Shown in pieces: positions 7,779 through 15,045 of a stretch of 35,491 nt of DNA. Under the pieces are notes generated by a model that made no database searches, had not been told where the DNA came from, and saw only the letters and a program-made list of their open reading frames with translations. The DNA is taken from contig JACRIB010000007.1 in NCBI GenBank assembly GCA_016235895.1, positions 1-35,491 of the forward strand. Reading direction: 5' to 3'. Origin of the DNA: Candidatus Peregrinibacteria bacterium. GTDB lineage: Bacteria > Patescibacteriota > Gracilibacteria > UBA1369 > LOWO2-01-FULL-3. Each line of letters begins with the position of its first letter. The stretch's first letter is position 1. Both the position numbers and the translations under genes were made by a program.

Positions 7779-8908
7779 AAAATTTTCGCAAACTAACTGA
7801 AACGGACAAAAATATCTGTTTTCTTCATACTGCAAATAAAGGTAAATGCATTTTGGCCGCAAATCCAATCGCGGAATTTAGTGAATCAAACATCGAAAAA
7901 TTCGAAAGATTCTGTGAAAAACACAGGAAAAATCTTCTTATAGGCTATATTTCCTACGATTTAGCCTACAAACTCTATGAAATTAAACAAAAGGCAAAAA
8001 ACGACCTCAAATTGCCAATAATAAATTTCTTTGCCTTTAAAAACTGGCAAGAGTGGACAAATTCAGGCAAAAAAGCGAGAGAAATCATCAAAAACTCAGA
8101 AAACATAAATCTAAAAACAATTATAACTAAAAAAGAATACCACTCAACCTTCAAGAAAATCAAAAACTACATTAGGCAAGGCGAAATCTATCAAGTAAAT
8201 TTAACTCATCGCTTGGAAGGCGAAACAACGCTGAACGGCAGGGAATTATTCTTGCAAATTCTCACTAGAAACCCCGTTGATTATTCAGCTTACCTGGAAA
8301 CAAAAAATGCCGAAATTCTCAGCGCCTCACCGGAAAGTTTTATCAAAATTCATAAAAATAAAATCGAAACCTGCCCGATCAAAGGCACCAGACCACGCGG
8401 AAAAACAACAACAGAAGATAAAAAAATGGCCGCAGAATTATTAAAAAACGAAAAAGAAAAAGCCGAATTAAACATGATCACTGATCTACTACGCAATGAT
8501 TTAAACAAAATATGCAAAGCGGGAACAGTAAAAGTCATCAGACATCGCATCCTGCAAAAATGCCCGACAGTCTGGCATACCTACAGCAAAATTGAGGGAA
8601 TAATCAACGTTAAACCAATTCAAGCCCTACTATCAATGCTGCCGGGAGGATCAATCACCGGCTGTCCCAAAAAGCGCGCAATTGAAATTATTGACGAATT
8701 GGAACCAAAAACTCGCGGAGTCTACACCGGCGTGATTGGTTACATTTCTCCATATCAAAAAGAAGTAAATTTCAACATTGCCATCAGAACCCTCATCAAA
8801 AAAAAGCAAAAAATATATCTTCAGGTGGGCGGAGGAATAGTGATAGATTCCAATGAAAAAGCCGAATTTGAGGAAACCATGAACAAAGCGGCTTCATTTC
8901 TTCGATGA
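7775..8908 (+). CDS. pabB: Aminodeoxychorismate synthase component I
   Basis: PabB converts chorismate with ammonia to 4-amino-4-deoxychorismate on the way to p-aminobenzoate. The 377-residue protein shows the chorismate-binding fold with GEIYQVNLTHRL, SPESFI, PIKGTRPRG (201-209) and LPGGSITGCPKKRA. The Lys in PIKGT distinguishes PabB from anthranilate synthase, which has Ala there. The gene is shorter than E. coli PabB at the N-terminus. It closes the folate operon, starting inside the folE stop, and overlaps the convergent DedA gene by 15 bases. The glutaminase (pabA) and lyase (pabC) partners are not in the window. Confidence 0.93.
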   Translation: MKNFRKLTETDKNICFLHTANKGKCILAANPIAEFSESNIEKFERFCEKHRKNLLIGYISYDLAYKLYEIKQKAKNDLKLPIINFFAFKNWQEWTNSGKKAREIIKNSENINLKTIITKKEYHSTFKKIKNYIRQGEIYQVNLTHRLEGETTLNGRELFLQILTRNPVDYSAYLETKNAEILSASPESFIKIHKNKIETCPIKGTRPRGKTTTEDKKMAAELLKNEKEKAELNMITDLLRNDLNKICKAGTVKVIRHRILQKCPTVWHTYSKIEGIINVKPIQALLSMLPGGSITGCPKKRAIEIIDELEPKTRGVYTGVIGYISPYQKEVNFNIAIRTLIKKKQKIYLQVGGGIVIDSNEKAEFEETMNKAASFLR

Positions 8909-9511
8909 ATGCAATTTTTTCAAGAAAATAACTCCAAATGTCAAAATAGCCAAAACAGCCACTGCTATTAAAATTTCACGATAGTAGCTTTGCAAAATTT
9001 GCTCATTTTCTCCAAAAAAGTAACCAAGAGCCGCCAGCATCGAAAGCGAAATTGCCGAACCTAAAATAGTATACATCGAAAAACTCACCAGATTCATTTT
9101 TACAAATCCGGCCGGCAGAGATATCAAATGCCTGATAGCCGGCAACATTCTGCCAAAAAAAGTGGAAAGCTCACCATGATTTTTGAAATAATTTTCGGTT
9201 TTTTCCAAAGTCTTACGACTCAAAAAGAAATATTTAGCCCAAGATTTATCAACCAAGCTATAAATTATCTTTCTACCCAAAAACAAAGCGATAAAATAAT
9301 TAAAAAGCGCCCCAACCAAAGAACCAAGAACTCCAAAAATAACCACTAAATAAATATTCATTTTTCCCTGAAAGGCCAGATAAGCCGCGGGAGGAATAAC
9401 CAATTCCGCCGGCAAAGGAATAAAAGAACTTTCAATCGCCATTAAAATAAAAATGCCAAAATAGCCCAAATTGGCCGTTAACTGAAGCAAATAATTGATG
9501 AAATCGTGCAT
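8894..9511 (-). CDS. DedA family membrane protein
   Basis: A 205-residue integral membrane protein with the DedA (SNARE-associated/VTT) signature: ESSFIPLPAELVIPPAAYLA near the N-terminus, a glycine-rich membrane segment with GALFNYFIALFLGRK, then FFGRMLPAIRHLISLPAGFVKM. The F/GRxxPxxR motif is the conserved functional core. DedA proteins are linked to membrane homeostasis and lipid-carrier flipping; the substrate here is unknown. Four to five hydrophobic segments are visible, and the C-terminus is a short basic tail. The start codon is only 7 bases after the CCA end of tRNA-Leu on the same strand, so the two are probably transcribed together. Confidence 0.92.
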   Translation of the reverse strand: MHDFINYLLQLTANLGYFGIFILMAIESSFIPLPAELVIPPAAYLAFQGKMNIYLVVIFGVLGSLVGALFNYFIALFLGRKIIYSLVDKSWAKYFFLSRKTLEKTENYFKNHGELSTFFGRMLPAIRHLISLPAGFVKMNLVSFSMYTILGSAISLSMLAALGYFFGENEQILQSYYREILIAVAVLAILTFGVIFLKKLHSSKK

Positions 9512-9518
9512 AAAAGTC

Positions 9519-9605
9519 TGGTGCCCAAGGAGGGACTTGAACCCTCACGATGTTGCCACCACTGGATTTTGAGTCCAGCGCGTCTACCAGTTCCGCCACC
9601 TGGGC
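9519..9605 (-). tRNA. tRNA-Leu (anticodon CAA)
   Basis: The minus strand folds as a class II tRNA. The acceptor stem is GCCCAGG with CTTGGGC, the D-loop region reads GGCGGAACTGGTAGACGC, and the anticodon stem CTGGA/TCCAG encloses loop CTCAAAA (anticodon CAA). A long variable arm follows, then the T-arm GGTTCAAGTCC and an encoded CCA. It lies directly upstream of the DedA gene. Confidence 0.97.
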
Positions 9606-9637
9606 ATAAATTACAAAAAAAAACTTAGCAGATCCAA

Positions 9638-9666
9638 TTGAAAACCACAACAAAAAAACGTATATT
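9638..9666 (+). promoter_or_regulatory. Promoter of obgE-pth
   Basis: TTGAAA (9638-9643), a 17-base spacer and TATATT (9661-9666). The -10 box ends 6 bases before the ATG at 9673, so the predicted transcript starts at the start codon (leaderless). Confidence 0.6.
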
Positions 9667-9672
9667 GAACGC

Positions 9673-10992
9673 ATGTTTTGCGATGAACTAAAATTAAAAA
9701 TAATCGCCGGCAACGGCGGGAATGGCGGTCTAAGTTTTAGACGTGAAAAATTTGTTCCGCGCGGTGGCCCGGATGGAGGCGATGGTGGTCGTGGGGGAAA
9801 TATTATTTTTCGCGCCAATCCAAATTTGAATACTTTAAGTCATCTGGCCAACAGAAAAATGTACAAAGCCGAATCCGGCGGCAACGGCAGAGGTAATAAC
9901 ATGACCGGCAAAAACGCCGAAGATTTGATCTTGGACGTGCCACAAGGCACTGTGATCTACACCGCTGACAAAAAACAGTTATTGGCCGATTTAAACAAAA
10001 TTGATGAACAAGTAATTCTTGCCAAAGGAGGTAAAGGAGGCCTGGGCAATTTAAGATTCGCCAGTTCCACCAACCAGGCACCAAAATTTGCTGAAAATGG
10101 TGAGCCGGGAGAAGATAAAGAAATTCTTTTGGAACTCAAACTCGTAGCCGATGTGGGGTTTATTGGGCTACCATCCGTTGGCAAATCCACTCTCATTTCG
10201 ATCGTCAGTAACGCCAGACCAAAAATAGCCGCTTATCATTTCACCACGCTCACGCCAAATCTCGGAGTAGTAAACATGGCGCAATTTGGAGGATCTGTAA
10301 GCGAATCTTTCGTGGTTGCAGATATTCCGGGACTCATCGAAGGAGCCAGTGAAGGCAAAGGACTTGGCCACAAATTTCTGCGACACGTCAGTCGAACCAA
10401 ACTCTTGGTGCACATCATTGATGGAACCTCGGAAGACCCAAGAAAAGACTACAAAACAATCAACGCCGAATTAAAACTTTTTGACAAAAAACTGTACAAA
10501 TTAAAACAAATCACCGTTCTCAATAAAATTGACATGCTATCGATCGAAAAATTGGATGAAAAGTTGAGAGAAATCAAAAAAATAACCAAGAAAGTCAATA
10601 TTTTTCCACTTTCCTGCATGACTAAAAACGGCCTCAAGCCTCTAATGTTCGAAATTTTTAAAGGACTTGGCACATTAAGAGCAAAAGAAAAAAAAGAAAT
10701 TCAAAAAATCGCCCGGACAAAATCAAACATTCCAATATTGCAACCTCATCTGGAAAAAGTAAAATTTGTCATCAGCAGAATAGAAAAAACACCGGAAAAT
10801 ACTATTTTTCACATCAACGGCAAAAGAATTGAGCAATTGGCGAGCATGACCGACATTCACAACCCGGAGGGACTCGAACGCATTTACCACTTCCTGGGAC
10901 GCATGGGCATTCAAAAAGCAGTGGAAAGACAAGGCGCCACCTTCGGCGACAACATCGCCATAAAAGGCAAAATTATCCCTTACAGAAAATAA
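9673..10992 (+). CDS. obgE: GTPase ObgE/CgtA
   Basis: Obg is an essential GTPase acting in 50S ribosome maturation and stress signalling. The 439-residue protein has the glycine-rich Obg fold at residues 1-158 (NGGNGGLSFRREKFVPRGG, GGKGGLGN), a G domain with P-loop GLPSVGKS (165-172), DIPGLIEGAS, NKID, and a C-terminal OCT domain from about 365 (NPEGLERIYHFLGRMGI). All three domains are complete. pth follows directly (TAA then ATG with no gap), so the two form an operon. The start is fixed by the Obg fold and by the promoter. Confidence 0.97.
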   Translation: MFCDELKLKIIAGNGGNGGLSFRREKFVPRGGPDGGDGGRGGNIIFRANPNLNTLSHLANRKMYKAESGGNGRGNNMTGKNAEDLILDVPQGTVIYTADKKQLLADLNKIDEQVILAKGGKGGLGNLRFASSTNQAPKFAENGEPGEDKEILLELKLVADVGFIGLPSVGKSTLISIVSNARPKIAAYHFTTLTPNLGVVNMAQFGGSVSESFVVADIPGLIEGASEGKGLGHKFLRHVSRTKLLVHIIDGTSEDPRKDYKTINAELKLFDKKLYKLKQITVLNKIDMLSIEKLDEKLREIKKITKKVNIFPLSCMTKNGLKPLMFEIFKGLGTLRAKEKKEIQKIARTKSNIPILQPHLEKVKFVISRIEKTPENTIFHINGKRIEQLASMTDIHNPEGLERIYHFLGRMGIQKAVERQGATFGDNIAIKGKIIPYRK

Positions 10993-11544
10993 ATGAAAAT
11001 CATTGTTGGCTTAGGAAATTTTGGCGAGAAATACTTAAAAACAAGACACAATTGCGGCTTTTTGGTGCTGGACGAATTGGTAAAACAATTGGAAGAAGAA
11101 AATATTTCCGTGAAATGGAAAGAAGAAACTAAATTGCAATCCAGTGCTGTGAAAATTAATTTTAACGGTAAAAGCATTTTGCTTGTTAAGCCACTTACCT
11201 ACATGAATCTATCCGGAGATGCCGTGAGCAAAGTCCTAAATTTCTACAAAGAAAATTTGGAAAATTTAATTGTAATATATGATGATATTGATCTTCCTTT
11301 AGGCAAAATTCGTATCCGTGATGATGGTTCAGCCGGAACTCACAACGGCATGAAATCAATTATTCAAAGCCTCGGAACCGAAAAATTCAAACGCATTCGC
11401 ATTGGCATAGAAAGTAGGGGAAAAGTAGCCCCAAAAGAGCAGGATTTAAGCAATTTCGTTCTCAGTAATTTCACCAAACCGGAATACGGCTTAATCAGCG
11501 AAAGCCTAAAAGAGGCGGTAAAAGAACTCAAGAAAATGCTCTAG
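10993..11544 (+). CDS. pth: Peptidyl-tRNA hydrolase
   Basis: Pth releases tRNA from peptidyl-tRNAs dropped by stalled ribosomes. The 183-residue protein has IVGLGNFGEKYLKTRHNCGF with the catalytic His19, KPLTYMNLSGDAV, IYDDIDLPLGKIRIR with the catalytic-pair Asp, and GTHNGMKSI. The length is standard. It starts on the base after the obgE stop and relies on the obgE promoter; no ribosome-binding site is visible. Its end is followed by the rplU promoter. Confidence 0.97.
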   Translation: MKIIVGLGNFGEKYLKTRHNCGFLVLDELVKQLEEENISVKWKEETKLQSSAVKINFNGKSILLVKPLTYMNLSGDAVSKVLNFYKENLENLIVIYDDIDLPLGKIRIRDDGSAGTHNGMKSIIQSLGTEKFKRIRIGIESRGKVAPKEQDLSNFVLSNFTKPEYGLISESLKEAVKELKKML

Positions 11545-11557
11545 CACAAATTTCAGC

Positions 11558-11586
11558 TTGACCATCAAGCCCTTTTTCCCTAGATT
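11558..11586 (+). promoter_or_regulatory. Promoter of rplU
   Basis: TTGACC (11558-11563), a 17-base spacer and TAGATT (11581-11586). The expected start point is near 11593, which gives a leader of about 78 bases, long for this window. Confidence 0.6.
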
Positions 11587-11592
11587 AACACT

Positions 11593-11670
11593 GCCAGAGC
11601 GCCTGGCGCTCAAGCGAGGCTAAGGCCGAGCAAGTCGAGCGAAGCGAGAACCATTTTTAACAAGCAAATC
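11593..11670 (+). promoter_or_regulatory. GC-rich structured leader of rplU
   Basis: The leader is much richer in G and C than its surroundings. GAGCGCC and GGCGCTC (11597-11611) can form one hairpin; GCCAG and CTGGC (11594-11608) form an overlapping alternative. A stretch with repeated CGAG units follows (11612-11649). Leaders upstream of L21 genes can be autoregulatory in other bacteria, so such a role is plausible, but I cannot match this one to a known L21 leader motif. It could also be a dispersed GC-rich palindromic repeat. Confidence 0.4.
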
Positions 11671-12057
11671 ATGTTCGCTATAATTGAAACCGGAGGAAAA
11701 CAATACAAAGTGGAAAAGGGCACCACATTCAGTGTGGAAAAATTAGATCTGAAAGAAGGTGGCAGCATCACCATCGACAAAGTTGTTTTAATTGGCGACA
11801 ATGCGCACCTAAAAATAGGTACACCCTTCGTCGAAGGCGCATCGGTTACCGCTAAAGTGTTAGCGCATGAAAAAGGTGAGAAACTTCGAATCTTCAAGAT
11901 GAAAGCCAAGGATCATTATCAAAGAACCCAAGGTCACAGACAAAAATATACTTCACTCGAGATTACCGAAATTAAAGGCGAAGGAGCAACAAAAGTAGCG
12001 GCAGCTAAAAAAGCTCCGGTTCAGAAAACAACCAAAAAGGCTAAAGTTGAAGCCTAG
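11671..12057 (+). CDS. rplU: 50S ribosomal protein L21
   Basis: L21 is a 23S-rRNA-binding protein of the large subunit. Residues 1-103 match the family: MFAIIETGGKQYKVEKG, GTPFVEGASVTAKVL and the RRTQGHRQ-like segment here YQRTQGHRQKYTSLEI. A Lys/Ala-rich tail of about 25 residues (AAAKKAPVQKTTKKAKVEA) extends the protein to 128 residues. It has its own promoter and structured leader. Its usual partner rpmA (L27) does not follow; instead the convergent pseudouridine synthase overlaps its last 17 bases. Confidence 0.97.
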   Translation: MFAIIETGGKQYKVEKGTTFSVEKLDLKEGGSITIDKVVLIGDNAHLKIGTPFVEGASVTAKVLAHEKGEKLRIFKMKAKDHYQRTQGHRQKYTSLEITEIKGEGATKVAAAKKAPVQKTTKKAKVEA

Positions 12058-12955
12058 TTTTCAGATCCTTCAATTCTTTGGGCAGCGCAGCCTTCACGGA
12101 GATTTCTTTTTTAGTATCCGGCGACTTAAAACCAATTAAATAAGAATGAAGAAACTGCCTTTTGAAACCAAATTTCTTACCGAAAAATCGATTTAACGCA
12201 GGATTGCCATAAGTCACATCACCAACTACCGGATGTCCTATCGAAGACATATGCACTCTGATTTGATGCGTTCTACCGGTGAAAATTTGCACTTCCAACA
12301 AGCTAAAAATATGTTTATGATCGATTCTAAAGACCTTCAAAACCTTGTAAGCGGAAATCGCTTCTCTGCCTAAACCGGGTCCGACCAAAGACATTTTTTT
12401 TCTATGTCTGTGGCTACGTGCAATCGGTGAATTAATAATACCCTCGGGATATTGCAAACCTCCACTTACCAAAGCCAAATAAACTTTCTTCACCTCTCTA
12501 GCCTTAAATTGAGCCATCAAATTTTCCAAAGACGATTGATTTTTAGCCAAAATTAAAACTCCGGAAGTTTCCTTATCCAATCTATGAACAATTCCCGGCC
12601 GCCTTGGATCATTAAATTTATACTTAATAATATTCTCAACAAAATCCAAAACAGTAGGCGACTTATCGTCGGAATTAATAGGATAAACGGAAACTCCGGC
12701 CGGCTTATTGATAACCATGCAAGCTTTATCCTGATACAAAATCGGGAAATTTAAACCCGATTTTTTAAAAGATTTTTCAGGCTTCTTTCTCAACTTAAAA
12801 CTGATTTTATCGGATTCTTTCACTAAATAATTTGCTTTTACCTTCACTCCATTAACAAGAATCAAGCCCTTTTCAATCATTTCTTGAACTTTACTGCGTG
12901 AAAAATCCGCATGCTTTGCCACAAAATATTTATCCAATCGCATTAAATTTGACAT
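12041..12955 (-). CDS. RluA-family 23S rRNA pseudouridine synthase (RluD-like)
   Basis: This protein isomerises uridines in rRNA. An S4 RNA-binding domain opens it (MRLDKYFVAKHADFSRSKVQ through GVKVKANYLV), followed by the RluA catalytic domain with VINKPAGVSVYP, GIVHRLDKETSGVLILAKN (catalytic Asp127), the GRTHQIRVHMSSIGHPVVGD signature and a normal C-terminus. The architecture (S4 plus catalytic domain, 304 residues) resembles RluD, which acts on helix 69, but subfamily assignment needs a tree. A TAAAAT box (12962-12967) ends 6 bases before the ATG, fitting a leaderless mRNA. The 3-prime end overlaps rplU antisense. Confidence 0.94.
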   Translation of the reverse strand: MSNLMRLDKYFVAKHADFSRSKVQEMIEKGLILVNGVKVKANYLVKESDKISFKLRKKPEKSFKKSGLNFPILYQDKACMVINKPAGVSVYPINSDDKSPTVLDFVENIIKYKFNDPRRPGIVHRLDKETSGVLILAKNQSSLENLMAQFKAREVKKVYLALVSGGLQYPEGIINSPIARSHRHRKKMSLVGPGLGREAISAYKVLKVFRIDHKHIFSLLEVQIFTGRTHQIRVHMSSIGHPVVGDVTYGNPALNRFFGKKFGFKRQFLHSYLIGFKSPDTKKEISVKAALPKELKDLKTRLQL

Positions 12956-12961
12956 GCCGAA

Positions 12962-12967
12962 ATTTTA
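12962..12967 (-). promoter_or_regulatory. -10 box of the pseudouridine synthase gene
   Basis: TAAAAT on the minus strand ends 6 bases before the ATG at 12955. No clear -35 box is seen. It lies just upstream of the TrmB-like stop codon in the transcription direction. Confidence 0.4.
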
Positions 12968-12969
12968 GC

Positions 12970-13746
12970 CTAAATTTCCAAACCCTTCCAGGCCAACTGA
13001 AAAATACCTTTTTGCATGTTCGCAATTTCTTTTGACTGGATAATAACACCAAATTCCTGACCTCTCTCCAAATGAATTATAGAAACCTTATCATCGTAAA
13101 TATTCATCTCATTTTCAAATAAATCATGCTCTTTTTTATTCTCCAAATAACGCACCACAGTCAATTTATCATCCATATCGTAATTTTCCGCAAAAAAAGT
13201 CCTGACTTCCGGAGTGTCAGGCACAATCGCTCGCAAAGGCAATTTTTTATTCGCAATTCTAAAATCTTTATACTCCAGCAAAAATTCTTTCAATCCAGAC
13301 CTAAACCACTTATGCAAACACAAATACGCAAAACAACTGCTCTTGGCGTTTAAAGCATCATACAACACATATTTCACCCCTTCCAAACCCTCATGGTAGG
13401 TAACCACCGGCTTTCGAAAAGCGTAATTATTCATCAATTCCCTATATTTGGGCACCAACATGAGCAAATCATTCCTGCAATTATCATAAATATGACACTT
13501 GCGCTCAACATAATTGATCAGGCAATTGGGATCGTTCGCCACAAAAAACTTCATATTGCTGCGATTGTAGGAACCGACAAAGCCCTTTTTGGATAAAGTC
13601 TTCAAAATCACGTAAGTCGAAGTTCGGTTAAATCCGACTCTTTTGGCAATCACACTCACCGGCTGATGCCCCATGGAAAGCAATTCCACGTAAAGACGCG
13701 CTTCATTTTTGGACAACCCCATCTCCGCAAGTTTTTCTATAAACAT
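12970..13746 (-). CDS. TrmB-type transcriptional regulator
   Basis: A 258-residue protein with an N-terminal winged-helix domain of the TrmB type: MGLSKNEARLYVELLSMGHQPVSVIA, then KRVGFNRTSTYVILKTLSKKGFV (residues 10-58). TrmB proteins are best known as sugar-responsive regulators in archaea and also occur in Patescibacteria. The C-terminal part (about 90-258, with VVTYHEGLEGVKYVLYDAL and FENEMNIYDDKVSIIHL) resembles the effector region seen in such proteins, but its ligand is unknown. It is divergent from tyrS with about 105 bases between, so it might control tyrS-recG or itself. A TACAGT box (13752-13757) ends 5 bases before its start. Confidence 0.8.
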   Translation of the reverse strand: MFIEKLAEMGLSKNEARLYVELLSMGHQPVSVIAKRVGFNRTSTYVILKTLSKKGFVGSYNRSNMKFFVANDPNCLINYVERKCHIYDNCRNDLLMLVPKYRELMNNYAFRKPVVTYHEGLEGVKYVLYDALNAKSSCFAYLCLHKWFRSGLKEFLLEYKDFRIANKKLPLRAIVPDTPEVRTFFAENYDMDDKLTVVRYLENKKEHDLFENEMNIYDDKVSIIHLERGQEFGVIIQSKEIANMQKGIFQLAWKGLEI

Positions 13747-13839
13747 AAGAAACTGTAACGGAAATTAACAATATAAGGGTTTTGGAGGATATGTCAAGTT
13801 TTTATTCAAAATACAGATGTAAAATCATAAATAATAGCC

Positions 13840-13845
13840 TAGAAT
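13840..13845 (+). promoter_or_regulatory. -10 box of tyrS-recG
   Basis: TAGAAT ends 6 bases before the tyrS ATG at 13852, again placing the transcript start at the start codon. The -35 region is unconvincing, so activation by a regulator is possible. Confidence 0.45.
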
Positions 13846-13851
13846 GCCCTC

Positions 13852-15045
13852 ATGAAATCAGACATTCAAACACTGCTAAATCGGGGCACGGTGGAAGTAA
13901 TCGTCCGCAAAGATCTGGAGGAAAAATTAAAATCGGGGAAAAAACTACGCGTCAAACTTGGTATCGATCCATCGGGAGCCGATCTACACATAGGTCACAT
14001 GGTGGTAATTAAAAAACTGCGGGAATTTCAAGAAGCCGGTCATGAAATTCAGCTCCTGTTTGGAAATTTTACCGGTCAAATAGGGGATCCGACTGACAAA
14101 TTAAATGCCCGTAAGCCAAAAACACAATCCGAACTCGAAACAAATGCTGCAAAATATCTCGAACAAGCCGGCAAAATTCTAGATACAAAAAAAGCAAAAA
14201 TAGTTTGGAATGCCGATTGGCTCAAAAAATTAACCTTTGCCGACGTTATAAAACTAGCACAATGTTTTACGGTTCCACAAATGATGCATCGTGATATGTA
14301 TCAGGAAAGAATCAAAAACAACGCTGATATTTACATTCATGAATTCCTATATCCGTTAATGCAAGGCTACGATTCTGTTGCCCTAAAATCCGACTTAGAA
14401 CTCGGTGGTACCGATCAAACCTTCAATCTCTTGGCTGGTCGAGTTATTCAAAAAGATTATGGCCAAATACCACAAAATATTCTCACCGTACCACTCCTTA
14501 TTGGTACCGATGGCGAAAATAAAATGGGGAAAAGTCTCGATAATTACATTGGTGTCACAGAAAATCCCAAAGAAATGTATGGAAAAACCATGTCCGTGCC
14601 AGATGAACTCATTATGAGTTATTTTGAATTAGCAACGGATGTAAGCCTCCAAGATATAGCTAAATTACGACAAGCCATGGAGCAAGGAGAAAATCCTCGC
14701 AATTTGAAAATGCGCCTGGCACACGAGTTAGTTACTCTCTACCATGACAAAAAATCCGCCGAACAAGCTGAAGCCGAATTTGTTGAAATTTTCACTAACA
14801 AAGGCCTACCTAAAAATATTCCGGCACAAAAATTCTCAAAAAATAAAATCAATATTGTGGAACTTCTCGCCGAATCCAAATTAGTCGCTTCAAAGGGAGA
14901 AGCCCGCAGATTAATTGAGGGTGGGGGAGTAAGAATTGATGGCAACAAAGTGGCTTCGCACGAGGAAAACATTGACCTTTCACAAGAAAAACTATTACAA
15001 GTAGGTAAGAGAAAATTTTTAAAAGTTCACGGAAATGCTAAATAA
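13852..15045 (+). CDS. tyrS: Tyrosyl-tRNA synthetase
   Basis: TyrS charges tRNA-Tyr. The class I catalytic core has the HIGH-like LHIGHMVV (residues about 44-51) and the KMSKS-like NKMGKSLDN (about 223-231). GDPTDKLNARKP, LYPLMQGYDSVALKSDLELGGTDQTFN and TVPLLIGTDG complete the active site. A C-terminal S4 RNA-binding domain spans about 335-395 (ASKGEARRLIEGGGVRIDG). The 397-residue length is typical of the bacterial TyrZ-like form. The last 11 bases overlap recG. Confidence 0.97.
   Translation: MKSDIQTLLNRGTVEVIVRKDLEEKLKSGKKLRVKLGIDPSGADLHIGHMVVIKKLREFQEAGHEIQLLFGNFTGQIGDPTDKLNARKPKTQSELETNAAKYLEQAGKILDTKKAKIVWNADWLKKLTFADVIKLAQCFTVPQMMHRDMYQERIKNNADIYIHEFLYPLMQGYDSVALKSDLELGGTDQTFNLLAGRVIQKDYGQIPQNILTVPLLIGTDGENKMGKSLDNYIGVTENPKEMYGKTMSVPDELIMSYFELATDVSLQDIAKLRQAMEQGENPRNLKMRLAHELVTLYHDKKSAEQAEAEFVEIFTNKGLPKNIPAQKFSKNKINIVELLAESKLVASKGEARRLIEGGGVRIDGNKVASHEENIDLSQEKLLQVGKRKFLKVHGNAK

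Noticed and set aside
7775-8908. Anthranilate synthase as identity of the pabB gene
   Set aside because: The PIKGT motif with Lys and the location in a folate operon indicate PabB; no trp genes are present.
5605-8908. Reassigned UGA codon (Gracilibacteria type code)
   Set aside because: folP, folE and pabB end at TGA at the expected protein length, so UGA is a stop.
9432-9818. Leftward open frame crossing tRNA-Leu and the obgE start
   Set aside because: Its protein is a translation of the tRNA (AELVDALDSKSS type) joined to antisense obgE; such artefacts are common over tRNA-Leu genes.
13782-14012. Open frame beginning near a GGAGG at 13784
   Set aside because: It overlaps tyrS in another frame, encodes no recognisable protein, and the GGAGG is too close to the ATG to serve as a ribosome-binding site.
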